Source: Variovorax paradoxus
GTDB lineage: Bacteria; Pseudomonadota; Gammaproteobacteria; Burkholderiales; Burkholderiaceae_C
Assembly (NCBI RefSeq): GCF_018614955.1
Contig: NZ_JAGGNV010000036.1
Span: forward strand, 1-64,000
DNA length: 64,000 bases
Direction of reading: 5' to 3'
A program made the translations under genes and the position numbers. Positions 1 to 9,880 of the stretch are shown here, in pieces; position 1 is the first letter of the stretch, and the number at the start of each line of letters is the position of its first letter. The notes under the pieces are model-generated. The model ran no database searches. It was not told the origin of the DNA and worked only from the letters and a program-made list of their open reading frames with translations.

Positions 1-105
1 TCCACGTAGTCATTGCGCCCGGCAATCAATGGCGGCATCATCACTTGGCCGCGACATCGTTCTCATCCAGATTGTCGTGCGCCTCTCAGCCAGATAGTCG
101 CGCCA

Positions 106-558
106 CACTATCTGCTGCGTACCAACCTCGGTGCGCACGATCCCGCGCAGCTGTGGACGTTCTACATCCAGCTCACCGAGGTCGAGCAGGCGTTCAAGGA
201 GCTCAAGCACGACCTGGCCGTACGCCCCATCTACCACTCCAGCGAGAAGCGCATCGAGGCACACATCTTCGTGGCCTTCCTCGCCTACTGCCTGCAGGTC
301 ACCTTGAAGGCCCAACTCAAGCGCCTGGCGCACGGCCTCACGCCCGGCGAGGTGATCGCCAAGTTCAAGACCATGCAGATGGTGGACGTGCACCTGCCCA
401 CCACCGACGGCAGAGAGCTCGTGCTGTCGCGATACACCCAGCCCGAGGCCGATCACCGCATGCTGCTGGACCTGCTGCGGCTGAAGCTGCCCGATCAACC
501 CCCGCCGAAGATCACCGCCAAACACGCCCGCATCACTGCCCAACCAATCCCGCTGTAG
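106..558 (+). pseudogene. IS1634-type transposase, 3' fragment
   Basis: This is the C-terminal part of a DDE transposase resembling the IS1634 family. Recognisable sequence begins near YLLRTNL and runs through LTEVEQAFKELKHD, which should carry the catalytic glutamate, then IAHIFVAFLAYCLQ-like hydrophobic sequence and a tail ending at the TAG at 556-558. About 150 residues remain of a family that usually exceeds 450. The frame is closed by a TAG at 7-9 and nothing transposase-like precedes about base 106. The N-terminal catalytic aspartates are therefore missing, and the copy must be inactive. I could not identify a terminal inverted repeat between 559 and 633. The family assignment is from remembered motif similarity. 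Confidence 0.7.
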
Positions 559-633
559 TGGAGACCTTCGAGCGCGTGCTGAATCAAATCAAGCACTTAG
601 CCGGCTTCACACCGGTCAGTTGAGAAAGATGGG

Positions 634-1143
634 CTAGACTTCGGGCGACCAGAGCCGCTGGCCACCGCTTTCGAGGTGCGTCAGATAGAGGCGCAGGTCG
701 AACTCGAGCTGGTGATAGTCCGGCTCCATGTGGGCGCAGAGCTGATAGAAAGCCTTGTCGTGCTCGCGCTCCTTCAGGTGCGCCAGCTCGTGCACGACGA
801 TCATGCGCAGCCATTCGATCGGCACCTCCTTGAACAGGCTCGCAACCCGGATCTCGCGCTTTGCCTTGAGCTTGCTGCCCTGCACGCGCGAGATGGTCGT
901 GTGGGTGCCGAGCGCGTTGCGGATCACGTGCAGCTTGTTGTCGAAAGCCACCTTGGACAGCGGTTCGGCATTGCGCAGAAACTCGTTCCTGAGGCCGCTC
1001 ACGTAGTCGTAGAGCGCGCGGTCGGTGCGGATATCGTGCACGCCGCCGTAGCGCTTCAGCAGCAAGTCGCCGAGCTTGCCCTGTGCCATGAGATGCTCGA
1101 CCTGGGCGCACAGGTCTGCGGGATAGGCAGAAAGGTATTTCAT
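634..1143 (-). CDS. YgjP-like (WLM/DUF45) zinc metallopeptidase
   Basis: A 169-residue predicted zinc metallopeptidase of the YgjP/DUF45 type. The zinc motif HELAH is at residues 118-122, followed by a third potential ligand, His128, in EREHDKAF; this HExxH-x5-H spacing is typical of the family. There is no signal peptide, so it is probably cytoplasmic. Its ATG overlaps the TGA of the upstream Hsp70-like gene as ATGA, so the two are probably translationally coupled, and both follow lysS. The longer reading frame extending to 1317 is only upstream sequence inside the chaperone gene. The substrate is unknown. Confidence 0.85.
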   Translation of the reverse strand: MKYLSAYPADLCAQVEHLMAQGKLGDLLLKRYGGVHDIRTDRALYDYVSGLRNEFLRNAEPLSKVAFDNKLHVIRNALGTHTTISRVQGSKLKAKREIRVASLFKEVPIEWLRMIVVHELAHLKEREHDKAFYQLCAHMEPDYHQLEFDLRLYLTHLESGGQRLWSPEV

Positions 1144-2393
1144 GCTGCGGCGTAGGCCAGCCCGGCGGCCACGCCACCGAACAGGTCGCCTTCGATGATC
1201 TTCGTGCCCGGGAACGCGCGTCGCAACGCACTCTGGAACGGGCTCAGCGCCGATGAGCCGCCCGTCAGATAGATGGCGTCGAGCATGCCGCCCGTCGTGC
1301 CGCTGCGCCGCACGCATTCGCGCGCGCAGGAAACCACGCTGTCGAGCAGCGCTGCGAGGTGCCCGGCCATGTCGTTCGCCGCGAGGGTAGCGCGCAGGTC
1401 TGCCTCAGCGAAGGACAGATCGATGGCGACGTCGTCGTTGGTCGCGGACGTTCGAATCTTGGCTTCTTCCACCTCGCTGGCGACGCGGTGCCCTTGCCGG
1501 TCCACGAGCACGCCCATGAGCCGGTCGTGCAGCCGCGTATCGAGGTAGTTGATGCGCAACTCCTGAACCTGCCGGATCGCCTTCGGCGCGTACAGCCAGT
1601 TGATCAGGTGCCAGGACGACAGGTCGAAGAAGGTCTTGCTCGGCACTTCGCGGCCTTGCGGGCCGATGTGCCGGAAACCGAAATGCGGCATTACGCATTC
1701 GACGCTGAGCCGCTGATCGAAGTCGGTGCCGCCGATGTGTACGCCGGTGGTGGCCAGCACGTCGCGGGAGCGGTCCGCGTTTCCCATGCGTTCGGGACCG
1801 AGGCGAACGACCGTGAAATCGGAGGTGCCGCCGCCAAGGTCGACGATCAGCACTAGCGATTCGCGCGTGACGCGCCGTTCGTAGTCGAAGGCTGCGGCGA
1901 TCGGTTCGTACTGAAATCCGACTTCGCCCAGGCCGGCGTTTTGCGCGGCTCGGCGCAGCGTGGCCTCCGCCTCGCGGTCGCGCGCCGCATCGTCGTCGAC
2001 GAAATGCACCGGCCGACCGATCACGACCCGTGCGGGCTCGATGCCGAGCTGCCGATGGGCGCGCGTCGCAAGTTCCGACAGGAAGAGGGCGATGATGTCT
2101 TCGAAACTGACCCGCTGATTGTCGATTTCGGTCCGGTCCTGCATCAGCGAGCTGCCGAGCAGGCTCTTGAGCGACCGCATCAGCCGGCCTTCGGTGCCGG
2201 CGAGGTAGAGCGAAATCGCCTCGCGCCCGAAATGCGTGCTGCGGTCTTCGGAATTGAAGAAGACGGCCGTCGGGATCGTCGTCGCCGACCCTTCCAGCGG
2301 CAGCATGCGGGCAAGTCCGTTTCCCGCCACGCAGGCGACCGCGGAATTGGACGTGCCGAAGTCGATGCCGATGGCCGGAGCGGGCGTCTTCAA
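1140..2393 (-). CDS. Hsp70-family protein, YegD-like
   Basis: A 417-residue Hsp70-type ATPase similar to E. coli YegD. The phosphate-1 motif [10 protein letters not shown] lies at residues 8-17, [11 protein letters not shown] at about 162-172 and the phosphate-2 motif VDLGGGTSD at about 184-192; a [11 protein letters not shown] adenosine motif lies near the C-terminus. The protein ends after the nucleotide-binding domain and lacks the DnaK substrate-binding domain and lid, as in YegD. No ATG precedes the first motif in frame. The best start is a TTG at 2391-2393 that overlaps the lysS stop as TTGA, so translation is probably coupled to lysS. The function of this chaperone class is poorly defined. 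Start choice is moderately sure; family is sure. Confidence 0.85.
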   Translation of the reverse strand: MKTPAPAIGIDFGTSNSAVACVAGNGLARMLPLEGSATTIPTAVFFNSEDRSTHFGREAISLYLAGTEGRLMRSLKSLLGSSLMQDRTEIDNQRVSFEDIIALFLSELATRAHRQLGIEPARVVIGRPVHFVDDDAARDREAEATLRRAAQNAGLGEVGFQYEPIAAAFDYERRVTRESLVLIVDLGGGTSDFTVVRLGPERMGNADRSRDVLATTGVHIGGTDFDQRLSVECVMPHFGFRHIGPQGREVPSKTFFDLSSWHLINWLYAPKAIRQVQELRINYLDTRLHDRLMGVLVDRQGHRVASEVEEAKIRTSATNDDVAIDLSFAEADLRATLAANDMAGHLAALLDSVVSCARECVRRSGTTGGMLDAIYLTGGSSALSPFQSALRRAFPGTKIIEGDLFGGVAAGLAYAAA

Positions 2394-3928
2394 GATTCCC
2401 GGCGCAAGGCAGGAAACAGGATCACGTCGCGGATGCTCGGCGAGTCGGTGAGCAACATCATCAGGCGGTCGATGCCGATGCCGCAGCCGCCGGTGGGCGG
2501 CATGCCGTATTCCAGCGCGCGGACGAAGTCGTGGTCGTAGAACATCGCCTCGTCGTCGCCGCTGTCCTTGGCCGAGACCTGCGCATTGAAGCGCGCGGCC
2601 TGGTCTTCGGCATCGTTGAGCTCGCTGAAGCCGTTGCCGAATTCGCGGCCCGTGATGTAGAGCTCGAAGCGCTCCGTCACCTCGGGGCGCTCGTCGTTGG
2701 CGCGCGCCAGCGGCGAGATCTCGGTCGGGTGCTCCATGATGAAGGTCGGCTGCCAGAGCTTTTCTTCCACGGTCTCCTCGAAGTACATCACCTGCAGGCT
2801 CGCCAGGCTGCGCTGCGAGAGCTTGTCCTTTTCTTCGGTGAGGCCGAGCTTGCGCAGCGCGTTGACGAGCCAGGCGGCGTCGTCGGCGTTCGCGCCGGCA
2901 TCGGTGTGCTTGTGGATCGCCTCGCGGATGGTGAGCCGTTCGAAGGGCGGGCTCAGGTCGACCGGCCTGCCCTGGTACTCGAGCTCGAGCTTGCCCACGG
3001 TCTTCTGAGCGATCGCGCGGATCAGCGTTTCGGTGAAGTCCATCAGGTCGCGGTAGTTCCAGTAGGCCGCGTAGAACTCCATCATCGTGAACTCGGGGTT
3101 GTGCCGCACCGAGATGCCCTCGTTGCGATAGCTCCGGTTGATCTCGAACACGCGCTCGAAGCCGCCGACGATCAGCCGCTTCAGGTAGAGCTCGGGCGCG
3201 ATGCGCAGGAACATCTCCTGGTCGAGCGCGTTGTGGTGCGTCTTGAAGGGCTTGGCGTTGGCGCCGCCCGGGATCGGGTGCAGCATCGGCGTCTCGACCT
3301 CGAGGAAGTCGTTGGCCACCATGAATTCGCGCAGCGCGCTCACGGCACGGCTGCGTGCCGCGAAGCGCTCGCGTGCCGATTCGTCGGTGATCAGGTCGAC
3401 ATAGCGCTGGCGGTACTTCTGCTCCTGGTCGGCCATGCCGTGGAACTTGTCCGGCAGCGGGCGCAGGCTCTTCGTCAAAAGGCGCAGCTTCGTGACCTTG
3501 ACCGAGAGCTCCCCGGTGCGGGTCTTGAAGGCCGAGCCTTCGGCGCCGACGATGTCGCCCAGGTCCCAGTGTTTGAATTCGGCGTAGGCCTCCTCGCCGA
3601 CGGCGTCGCGCGTGATGTAGAGCTGGATGCGGCCGGTCGCATCCTGCACGGTCGCGAAGCTGGCCTTGCCCATCACCCGCTTGAGCATCATGCGGCCCGC
3701 CACGCTGACCGCGATCGGATTGGCTTCGAGCAGCTCGGCCGCCGTTTCGCCGTGCGTTGCAACGAGCGCCGCTGCGCGATCGGCGGGCTTGAAGTCGTTC
3801 GGGAATGCGACCCCTTTGCCTTCGGCCTGCGCGGCGCGCAGCGCCTTCAGCTTTTCGCGTCGTTCGGCGATGAGCTGGTTGTCGTCGGTGGCAGGGGTGG
3901 GAATGGGGGAGTTCGAAGCGTCGGACAT
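2390..3928 (-). CDS. lysS: lysyl-tRNA synthetase, class II
   Basis: A 512-residue class II lysyl-tRNA synthetase that charges tRNA-Lys in the cytoplasm. An N-terminal OB-fold anticodon-binding domain (about 60-180) is followed by the catalytic domain. Motif 2 appears as [20 protein letters not shown] and motif 3 as [20 protein letters not shown] near the C-terminus. Length matches E. coli LysS (505). The ATG at 3926-3928 gives the conventional N-terminus; an in-frame extension to 3973 adds arginine-rich, non-conserved sequence. A TAAAAT -10-like hexamer (minus strand, 3972-3977) lies upstream. It heads a three-gene unit with the YegD-like chaperone and the metallopeptidase. Confidence 0.97.
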   Translation of the reverse strand: MSDASNSPIPTPATDDNQLIAERREKLKALRAAQAEGKGVAFPNDFKPADRAAALVATHGETAAELLEANPIAVSVAGRMMLKRVMGKASFATVQDATGRIQLYITRDAVGEEAYAEFKHWDLGDIVGAEGSAFKTRTGELSVKVTKLRLLTKSLRPLPDKFHGMADQEQKYRQRYVDLITDESARERFAARSRAVSALREFMVANDFLEVETPMLHPIPGGANAKPFKTHHNALDQEMFLRIAPELYLKRLIVGGFERVFEINRSYRNEGISVRHNPEFTMMEFYAAYWNYRDLMDFTETLIRAIAQKTVGKLELEYQGRPVDLSPPFERLTIREAIHKHTDAGANADDAAWLVNALRKLGLTEEKDKLSQRSLASLQVMYFEETVEEKLWQPTFIMEHPTEISPLARANDERPEVTERFELYITGREFGNGFSELNDAEDQAARFNAQVSAKDSGDDEAMFYDHDFVRALEYGMPPTGGCGIGIDRLMMLLTDSPSIRDVILFPALRRES

Positions 3929-4019
3929 GGGAGAGGAAGAGGGGCGCAGGCGGTCGCGCGCGCAACCCACCATTTTAGCCGGCCAGCCCTCGCCCTCGCG
4001 CTACGGAATGAAGAGCGGA

Positions 4020-4667
4020 CTACTTGGTAATGCCGGTGCGTGCGAGCAGGTCGCTGACCAGTTCGAGCCGCATGAGGGGGCTGTCGAGTTCCATCAGGCG
4101 CTGCTTGAGTTCCGGCTGCACCGGCAGCAGCTCGCACCAGCGGTTGGCCACCCAGCCGCAATCGTCGAAGCGGTAAGGCGGTGTGATCGGCAGCCGGACG
4201 TTCCCGTTGCCCTCCATGCGCTGCCGCTCTTCCAGCGTGCCGACCAACCGGCGCAAGGCCTCGGCGGTGAGCTGCAGATCTTCGGGCACTTCGAGGGCCA
4301 CGTCGTCCGGCACGGCCTCGACATCGGCGGTCCACAGCCCGTGCTTCTGAAGTTCGCTGGAACGCACGCGAAAGCGGTGCGTGCCCACGCATTCGATCTG
4401 CATCAGGCCGGCCTGGGGTGCGTCGAACTCGCGGATCACGGCGAGCGTGCCGAGCGCGGCGAAGCTTTCGGCTTGCGCACCCGCCCTGCGGACCTCCGAG
4501 CCCTGCGTGAGGCTGACCACGCCGAAGGGGGCGCCTGCCTTGTGGCACTTGCCGATCATGTCGAGGTAGCGCACCTCGAAGATGCGCAACGGCAGGAGGC
4601 CGCCGGGAAAGAGCACGGTGCCGAGCGGGAACAGGGGAAGAGAATGCAGAAGGGGTTGAGTCGTCAT
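4020..4667 (-). CDS. stand-alone Lon N-terminal (LON substrate-binding) domain protein
   Basis: A 215-residue protein made almost entirely of the Lon protease N-terminal substrate-binding domain. The hallmark LPLFPLGTVLFPGGLLPLRI is near the N-terminus, followed by FEVRYLDMI. It has no AAA+ or protease domain. Such free-standing LonN proteins are widespread in proteobacteria and their role is unknown; substrate recognition or regulation is a guess. The ATG at 4665-4667 was chosen because AAGG lies at a suitable distance upstream. It is transcribed divergently from yggT, with start codons only about 50 bases apart. Confidence 0.88.
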   Translation of the reverse strand: MTTQPLLHSLPLFPLGTVLFPGGLLPLRIFEVRYLDMIGKCHKAGAPFGVVSLTQGSEVRRAGAQAESFAALGTLAVIREFDAPQAGLMQIECVGTHRFRVRSSELQKHGLWTADVEAVPDDVALEVPEDLQLTAEALRRLVGTLEERQRMEGNGNVRLPITPPYRFDDCGWVANRWCELLPVQPELKQRLMELDSPLMRLELVSDLLARTGITK

Positions 4668-4716
4668 CGATGAACCTTGCATGGCTATCATCGCATTCCG
4701 TCCACGACCGCGCGCC

Positions 4717-5277
4717 ATGCTCTACCAGATCCCCTCGTTCCTGCTCGACGTGATCGTCGGCCTCCTCGGCGGCGCCTGCCTGCTGCGTCTCTACATGCAG
4801 TACCACCGGGTGCCATTCGGCAATCCGCTGGGGCGTTTCGTGTTCGCCGTCACCGACTGGATCGTGCTGCCCCTGCGGCGCATCGTGCCATCGGTGAAGC
4901 GCTGGGACCTGGCGAGCGCCATGGCCGCCTGGCTGCTGGTGATGGCCAAATTCCTGCTGCTCTGGATGCTGATGGGCAGCCTGGGCCGCTGGGCGATCTT
5001 GCCGCTGGTGTCGCTCATCGGCCTGTTGCAGCTGGCCGTGTCGGGCCTTACCGCCTTGCTGATCGTCTATGCCGTGCTGTCCTGGGTGCCGAATGCATCG
5101 TCGATGCTGCAGGATCTCATCGGACGGCTGGCCGAACCACTGGTGCGGCCGCTGCGGCGCTTCATTCCCTTGGTGGGCGGCGTCGACCTGTCGCCGCTCG
5201 CCGCCATCGTCCTGCTGCAGATCGGCGCTATTGTGCTCGGCAGCCTGATGGCCACGGCCTTCGGCCTCGGCCGATAG
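4717..5277 (+). CDS. yggT: YggT-family integral membrane protein
   Basis: A 186-residue inner-membrane protein with two YggT repeats, each a hydrophobic hairpin followed by a PLRR.IP motif (WIVLPLRRIVPS and PLVRPLRRFIPLVGG). About four to six membrane segments are predicted. YggT proteins are conserved in bacteria and plastids; roles in osmotic tolerance and division-site membrane organisation have been proposed for relatives, but the biochemical function is unsettled. I start at the ATG giving MLYQIPSFLL. The upstream ATG at 4681 would add a basic 12-residue stretch that overlaps the probable divergent promoter region. It converges on accD, with only 11 bases between the stop codons. Confidence 0.9.
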   Translation: MLYQIPSFLLDVIVGLLGGACLLRLYMQYHRVPFGNPLGRFVFAVTDWIVLPLRRIVPSVKRWDLASAMAAWLLVMAKFLLLWMLMGSLGRWAILPLVSLIGLLQLAVSGLTALLIVYAVLSWVPNASSMLQDLIGRLAEPLVRPLRRFIPLVGGVDLSPLAAIVLLQIGAIVLGSLMATAFGLGR

Positions 5278-5288
5278 GCCGCGCTCCT

Positions 5289-6161
5289 TCAGATCACCGC
5301 ATCGGCCGGTTGGCGCAGCAGCATCGCAAGCGTGCTTGCGACGGTCTTGCGCAGCTCGCGGCGGTCGCAAATGAAGTCGATCGCGCCCTTGGTCTGCAGG
5401 AACTCGGCGCGCTGGAAGCCTTCAGGCAAGGTCACCCGAACCGTCGACTCGATCACGCGCGGTCCGGCAAAGCCGATCAGCGCCTTGGGCTCGGCGATCA
5501 CGACATCGCCCACGAAGGCGAAGCCGGCGCTCACGCCGCCCATCGTCGGATCGGTCAGCACGCTGATGTAGGGCAGGCCTTTCTTGGCCAGGCGCGTGAG
5601 CGCGGCGTTGGTCTTGGCCATCTGCATCAGCGAAAGCAGGCCTTCCTGCATGCGCGCACCGCCGGTGGCGGTGAAGCAGATGAAGGGCACCTTCTGCTCG
5701 ATCGCGGTCTCGACGCCGCGCACGAAGCGCTCGCCGACCACGCTGCCCATGCTGCCGCCCATGAAGTCGAACTCGAAGCAGGCGACCACCACGTTGATGC
5801 TGTGCACCGAGCCGCCCATGACCACCAGCGCGTCGGTCTCGCCGGTGTTCTCCAGCGCTTCCTTGAGCCGCTCGGGGTACTTGCGGCTGTCCTTGAATTT
5901 GAGGGCGTCGACCGGCAGCACTTCCTGGCCCACTTCGTAGCGGCCTTCGGAGTCCAGAAAGGCATCGAGCCGCGCGCGCGCGCCGATGCGGTGGTGGTGG
6001 CCGCAGCTTGGGCACACGTTCTGGTTGTGCTCGAGGTCCGTCTTGTAGAGAACGGTCTCGCAGCTGGGGCACTTGATCCAGAGCCCTTCGGGCATCTGTC
6101 GGCGCTCGCTCGGGTCGGTGGGCGCGATCTTGGGGGGAAGCAGTTTTTCAAGCCAACTCAT
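5289..6161 (-). CDS. accD: acetyl-CoA carboxylase carboxyltransferase subunit beta
   Basis: A 290-residue beta subunit of the acetyl-CoA carboxylase carboxyltransferase, which with AccA moves CO2 from biotin on AccB to acetyl-CoA to make malonyl-CoA for fatty acid synthesis. The N-terminal zinc ribbon is visible as CPSC at 31-34 and CPSC at 50-53. The crotonase-fold domain follows, with [12 protein letters not shown] and [12 protein letters not shown]. The gene lies 23 bases downstream of trpA on the same strand and is probably the last gene of the trpFBA-accD unit. This trpA-accD order is common in betaproteobacteria. Confidence 0.97.
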   Translation of the reverse strand: MSWLEKLLPPKIAPTDPSERRQMPEGLWIKCPSCETVLYKTDLEHNQNVCPSCGHHHRIGARARLDAFLDSEGRYEVGQEVLPVDALKFKDSRKYPERLKEALENTGETDALVVMGGSVHSINVVVACFEFDFMGGSMGSVVGERFVRGVETAIEQKVPFICFTATGGARMQEGLLSLMQMAKTNAALTRLAKKGLPYISVLTDPTMGGVSAGFAFVGDVVIAEPKALIGFAGPRVIESTVRVTLPEGFQRAEFLQTKGAIDFICDRRELRKTVASTLAMLLRQPADAVI

Positions 6162-6184
6162 GGGGGCTCCTTGTGGTGGCGCGA

Positions 6185-7030
6185 TTATCGGCCAGCCGCG
6201 TTCTTGGGCGTGGCGGCCGGCAAGGCATCGAGCGCCTCGCGGATTTCGGCGAGGAATTCGCGCACCAGCGGCACCACCTGATCGCGCGGCTGGCCCTCGA
6301 TCAGCTGGATGATGCGGGTGCCGATCACGACCGCGTCGGCCGTGGAACCGACCGCCTGCGCGCTGCGTGCGTCGCGGATGCCGAAACCCACGCCCACCGG
6401 CAACTTAACGTGCTCGCGGATGCGCGGAATCATCCTTCCGACCGCCTCGGTGTCGAGGTGACCGGCGCCGGTCACGCCCTTGAGCGAGACGTAGTAGACG
6501 TAGCCGGTGGCGATGCGTCCGACCTGTGCCATGCGCTCGCCAGTGCTGGTCGGGGCCAGCAGAAAGATGAGGTCGATGCCGTGCGCCCGGAGCTCGGCGG
6601 CGAAGTCTTCGCATTCCTCGGGCGGATAGTCGACCACCAGCAGGCCGTCCACGCCGGCGGCCGCCGCATCGCGGATGAAGCTGCCCTTGCCGTGCACGCC
6701 GTCGTAGCGCTCGACCGGGTTGGCGTAGCCCATCAGCACCACCGGCGTGGCGTCGTTCTTCTGACGGAAGTCGGCGACCATGGCCAGCACCTGCTTCATG
6801 CCGACGCCCAGCGCCAGCGCGGCTTCACCGGCCGCCTGGATCACCGGCCCGTCGGCCATCGGGTCGGAGAAGGGCACGCCGAGCTCGATCACGTCGGCGC
6901 CTGCTTCGACCATGCCGTGCATGAGCGCGGGCGTGATGTCGGCGAAGGGGAAGCCGGCGGTGACGTAGGGAATCAGCGCCCTGCGGCCGTCTTTTTTCAG
7001 TGCCTCGAAGGTGGCGGCGATGCGGCTCAT
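6185..7030 (-). CDS. trpA: tryptophan synthase alpha subunit
   Basis: A 281-residue TIM-barrel subunit that cleaves indole-3-glycerol phosphate to indole and glyceraldehyde 3-phosphate; indole passes to TrpB through the enzyme tunnel. The catalytic residues Glu49 (ADVIEL) and Asp60 (FSDPMADGP) are present at the same numbers as in E. coli, and the phosphate loop appears as GFGIRD. The ATG overlaps the trpB TGA as ATGA, which fits the 1:1 synthesis needed for the alpha2-beta2 complex. It is followed by accD. Confidence 0.97.
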   Translation of the reverse strand: MSRIAATFEALKKDGRRALIPYVTAGFPFADITPALMHGMVEAGADVIELGVPFSDPMADGPVIQAAGEAALALGVGMKQVLAMVADFRQKNDATPVVLMGYANPVERYDGVHGKGSFIRDAAAAGVDGLLVVDYPPEECEDFAAELRAHGIDLIFLLAPTSTGERMAQVGRIATGYVYYVSLKGVTGAGHLDTEAVGRMIPRIREHVKLPVGVGFGIRDARSAQAVGSTADAVVIGTRIIQLIEGQPRDQVVPLVREFLAEIREALDALPAATPKNAAGR

Positions 7031-8304
7031 ACCCGGCCTCCCTTCACGCTCAAGCCACGCATCGACGGCCGGTCGTAGAAATCGACACCCGAGAGGTCGG
7101 CCACCGTGCCGATGTCCTTGTCGCCGCGGCCCGAGAGATTGACCAGGATCGACTGGTCGGGGCGCATGGTCTTCGCGAGCTTCATCGCGTAGGCGAACGC
7201 ATGGCTCGATTCGAGCGCGGGAATGATGCCTTCGGTGCGGCACAGGTAATGGAAGGCTTCGAGCGCCTCGGCGTCGGTGATGCCCACGTACTCGGCGCGG
7301 CCGATGTCGGCCAGGTAGGCGTGCTCGGGGCCGACGCCGGGATAGTCGAGGCCCGCGCTGATGCTGTGGGTCTCGGTGACCTGCCCGTCCTCGTTCTGCA
7401 GCAGGTAGGTGCGGTTGCCGTGCAGCACGCCGGGGCTGCCGCGCAGGATCGAGGCCGCGTGCTTGCCGCTGTCCAGGCCTTCTCCTGCCGCTTCCACCCC
7501 GATGAGGCGCGTGTCCGCGAAGGGTATGTAGGGATGGAAGATGCCGATGGCGTTGCTGCCGCCGCCCACGCAGGCGACCACCACGTCGGGCTGCCGGCCT
7601 TCGGCCTCGCCGGTGATGCCCTGGGCCGCCAGCATGGCGGGCATCTGCTCGATGCACTCGGTGCCGATCACGCTCTGGAAATCGCGCACCATGGTCGGGT
7701 AGGGGTGCGGCCCGGCGACGGTGCCGATGATGTAGAAGGTGTTCTCGACGTTGGTGACCCAGTCGCGCATCGCTTCGTTGAGCGCGTCTTTTAGGGTCTT
7801 GCTGCCCGATTCCACCGGCACCACGGTCGCGCCAAGCAGGTTCATGCGGTAGACGTTGGGGCTTTGGCGCTTGACGTCCTGGCTGCCCATGTAGACCACG
7901 CACTCCAGCCCGTAGCGCGCGCAGATGGTGGCGGTGGCGACGCCGTGCTGGCCGGCGCCGGTCTCGGCGATCACGCGCGGCTTGCCCATGCGCTTGGCGA
8001 GCATCGCCTGGCCGATGGTGTTGTTGACCTTATGCGCGCCGGTGTGGTTCAGGTCTTCGCGCTTCAGGTAGATCTGCGCGCCGCCCATCTCGCGGCTGGT
8101 GCGCGCGGCGTGGTAGATCGGCGAGGGCCGGCCCACGAAATGCGCGAGCTCGTGGTGGAACTCGGCCTGGAACTGCGGATCGTCCTTGTACTTCGCGTAG
8201 GCGTCGCGCAATTCGTTGATCGCATGGGTCAGCGTTTCGCTGGCGAAGGTGCCGCCGTAGATGCCGAAATGGCCGCTGGCGTCGGGTTGCTGGTAGGTGT
8301 TCAT
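7027..8304 (-). CDS. trpB: tryptophan synthase beta subunit
   Basis: A 425-residue PLP enzyme that condenses indole with L-serine to give L-tryptophan. The PLP-binding Lys92 sits in [11 protein letters not shown], and the phosphate-binding glycine loop appears as [10 protein letters not shown]. Length is slightly above the E. coli enzyme (397) because of a longer N-terminus ([20 protein letters not shown]), which is usual in this group. It lies between trpF (54-base gap) and trpA (4-base overlap). I see no leader peptide with Trp codons or attenuator in the trpF-trpB gap. Confidence 0.97.
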   Translation of the reverse strand: MNTYQQPDASGHFGIYGGTFASETLTHAINELRDAYAKYKDDPQFQAEFHHELAHFVGRPSPIYHAARTSREMGGAQIYLKREDLNHTGAHKVNNTIGQAMLAKRMGKPRVIAETGAGQHGVATATICARYGLECVVYMGSQDVKRQSPNVYRMNLLGATVVPVESGSKTLKDALNEAMRDWVTNVENTFYIIGTVAGPHPYPTMVRDFQSVIGTECIEQMPAMLAAQGITGEAEGRQPDVVVACVGGGSNAIGIFHPYIPFADTRLIGVEAAGEGLDSGKHAASILRGSPGVLHGNRTYLLQNEDGQVTETHSISAGLDYPGVGPEHAYLADIGRAEYVGITDAEALEAFHYLCRTEGIIPALESSHAFAYAMKLAKTMRPDQSILVNLSGRGDKDIGTVADLSGVDFYDRPSMRGLSVKGGRV

Positions 8305-8358
8305 GGTCTCGATCGTTGGGGCCGGCTGCCTCCTTCGATCGAGGTCTCGGGCAGCCAG

Positions 8359-9045
8359 CTAGCTGAGGGCATCGGCCGCACGCACGGCGGCCACGAATTC
8401 GCGGATCTTCACGGCGTCCTTGATGCCCTTGGAGGCTTCGACGCCGGAACTCACGTCAACGGACAGCGACTTCGCTGCCGTTCGCAAACGGCGAATGCCA
8501 TCGCCCACGTTTGCAGGTGTGAGCCCACCACTCAAGACGAGGTGAGCGTCGACGGCGGGTGGAAGAAGTGACCAATCGAAAGCCTTGCCGCCACCGCCAT
8601 AGGCTTCGACGTGGGCGTCGAGCAGGATGGCTTGGGCGCGGGAGTAATCGGACGCGTATTTTACGAGGTCGAAGCCCGCTCCGGCCGCGCCCAGCGGAAT
8701 ACGGGCTGCGCGCATGAAGCGGTGGGCGCCGCGGCCGCTGGCTTCCCAGCACTGGTCGGGCGACTCGTCACCGTGGAACTGGGCCATGGATCCGGGCACG
8801 GCGGCCAGCGAGGCTGCGGCTTGGGCCACGAGCTCGTTGACGAAAAGCAGCACCGGCGTCACGAAGGGCGGCAGTCGCGCAGCCAGCTGACCGGCGCGCT
8901 CCGCCGTCACCGCGCGGGGGCTGACCGGATAGAGCACGAAGCCCACCGCATCGGCGCCGGCATCGACCGCGGCATCCACGTCCTGCTCGCGCGTCAGCCC
9001 GCAGATCTTGATTCGCGTGCGCGCGAGGGAAGGGGCGGAACTCAT
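8359..9045 (-). CDS. trpF: phosphoribosylanthranilate isomerase
   Basis: A 228-residue TIM-barrel isomerase performing the third committed step of tryptophan synthesis. The catalytic cysteine is Cys15 in RIKICGLTREQD, and the general acid aspartate is probably the one in ILLDAHVEAYGGGG. The C-terminal phosphate-binding segment SVDVSSGVEASKGIKD is also clear. It is monofunctional: no TrpC domain is fused. Its ATG overlaps the truA stop (ATGA), so it is probably translated from the truA-trpF-trpB-trpA message. No trpE, trpD or trpC gene is in the window. Confidence 0.95.
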   Translation of the reverse strand: MSSAPSLARTRIKICGLTREQDVDAAVDAGADAVGFVLYPVSPRAVTAERAGQLAARLPPFVTPVLLFVNELVAQAAASLAAVPGSMAQFHGDESPDQCWEASGRGAHRFMRAARIPLGAAGAGFDLVKYASDYSRAQAILLDAHVEAYGGGGKAFDWSLLPPAVDAHLVLSGGLTPANVGDGIRRLRTAAKSLSVDVSSGVEASKGIKDAVKIREFVAAVRAADALS

Positions 9046-9854
9046 GGCGGACCATCATACGCAGCGCCGGTGGCCGGCATCGTGGCCTCGGGCGGAAGCC
9101 CCCAGCCGGCGGCGTAGAGCGGCCCCAGGAAGTAAAGGCCGTTCGGCGAGAAGGTCGGGGCAGCCACCACGCGGCTGCGCGCCTCCAGCACTTCGCGCAT
9201 CCATTCCGCAGGCGCGTCGCCGCGGCCGATGCGCACCAGGCTGCCCATGATGTTGCGGATCATGTGGTGCAGGAAGGAATCGGCCTCGAACTCGAAGTGC
9301 CAGCGGCAGCGATCGGCGTCGCCATGCCGCGTGATCTCGATGCGCCGCAAATCCTTGATCGGCGAACGCGCCTGGCAGGCCGAGGCGCGGAAGGAGCTGA
9401 AGTCGTGCCGGCCCACCAGCATCGCGGCCGCGGCACGCATCGCATCGCCGTCGAGTTCGTACATGGACCAGCCCACGCGGCCCGCATCCAGGCTCGGGCG
9501 CACCGGCGACTGCGACAGCACGTACAGGTAGCGCCGGGCGAGCGCGCTGGCTCGGCAGTGGAACTGGTCTGGCACCGGCTGCGCCCATTGGACCGCGACG
9601 TCGTCGGGAAGAAAGCGGTTGGTGCCCCGCACCCAGGAGAAGGGTGCGCGCTCGACCGAGGTGTCGAAGTGCACCACTTGCATCAGGGCATGGACACCGG
9701 CGTCGGTGCGCCCCGCGCAGAGGGTGGAGATGGGCTGGGTGGCGAAGCGGCCGAGCGCGGCCTCCAGCTTGTCCTGGACGGTACGGCCCGAAGGCTGGCT
9801 CTGCCAGCCGTCGTAGGCTTGACCGTTGTAGCGGATGCCGAGGGCCAGCCTCAC
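9042..9854 (-). CDS. truA: tRNA pseudouridine synthase A
   Basis: A 270-residue pseudouridine synthase that modifies positions 38-40 in the anticodon stem of many tRNAs. The catalytic aspartate is Asp51 in CAGRTDAGVHAL. The start is GTG (CAC at 9852-9854), giving MRLALGIRYNG; no ATG gives a better N-terminus. It lies 26 bases after fimV and overlaps trpF by four bases. The fimV-truA-trpF order is a standing feature of betaproteobacterial genomes, so the association with trp genes is positional rather than functional. Confidence 0.95.
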   Translation of the reverse strand: MRLALGIRYNGQAYDGWQSQPSGRTVQDKLEAALGRFATQPISTLCAGRTDAGVHALMQVVHFDTSVERAPFSWVRGTNRFLPDDVAVQWAQPVPDQFHCRASALARRYLYVLSQSPVRPSLDAGRVGWSMYELDGDAMRAAAAMLVGRHDFSSFRASACQARSPIKDLRRIEITRHGDADRCRWHFEFEADSFLHHMIRNIMGSLVRIGRGDAPAEWMREVLEARSRVVAAPTFSPNGLYFLGPLYAAGWGLPPEATMPATGAAYDGPP

Positions 9855-9880
9855 AGCGGGATCGGCGGCCGCACGGCCGT

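Noticed and set aside
1140-3965. A single 941-codon minus-strand frame covering the chaperone and lysS
   Set aside because: Only the part after 2393 encodes the Hsp70-like protein; the upstream arginine-rich part is a shifted-frame shadow of lysS.
8305-9045. Tryptophan attenuator before trpB or trpF
   Set aside because: The trpF-trpB gap is 54 bases with no Trp-rich leader frame, and trpF overlaps truA.
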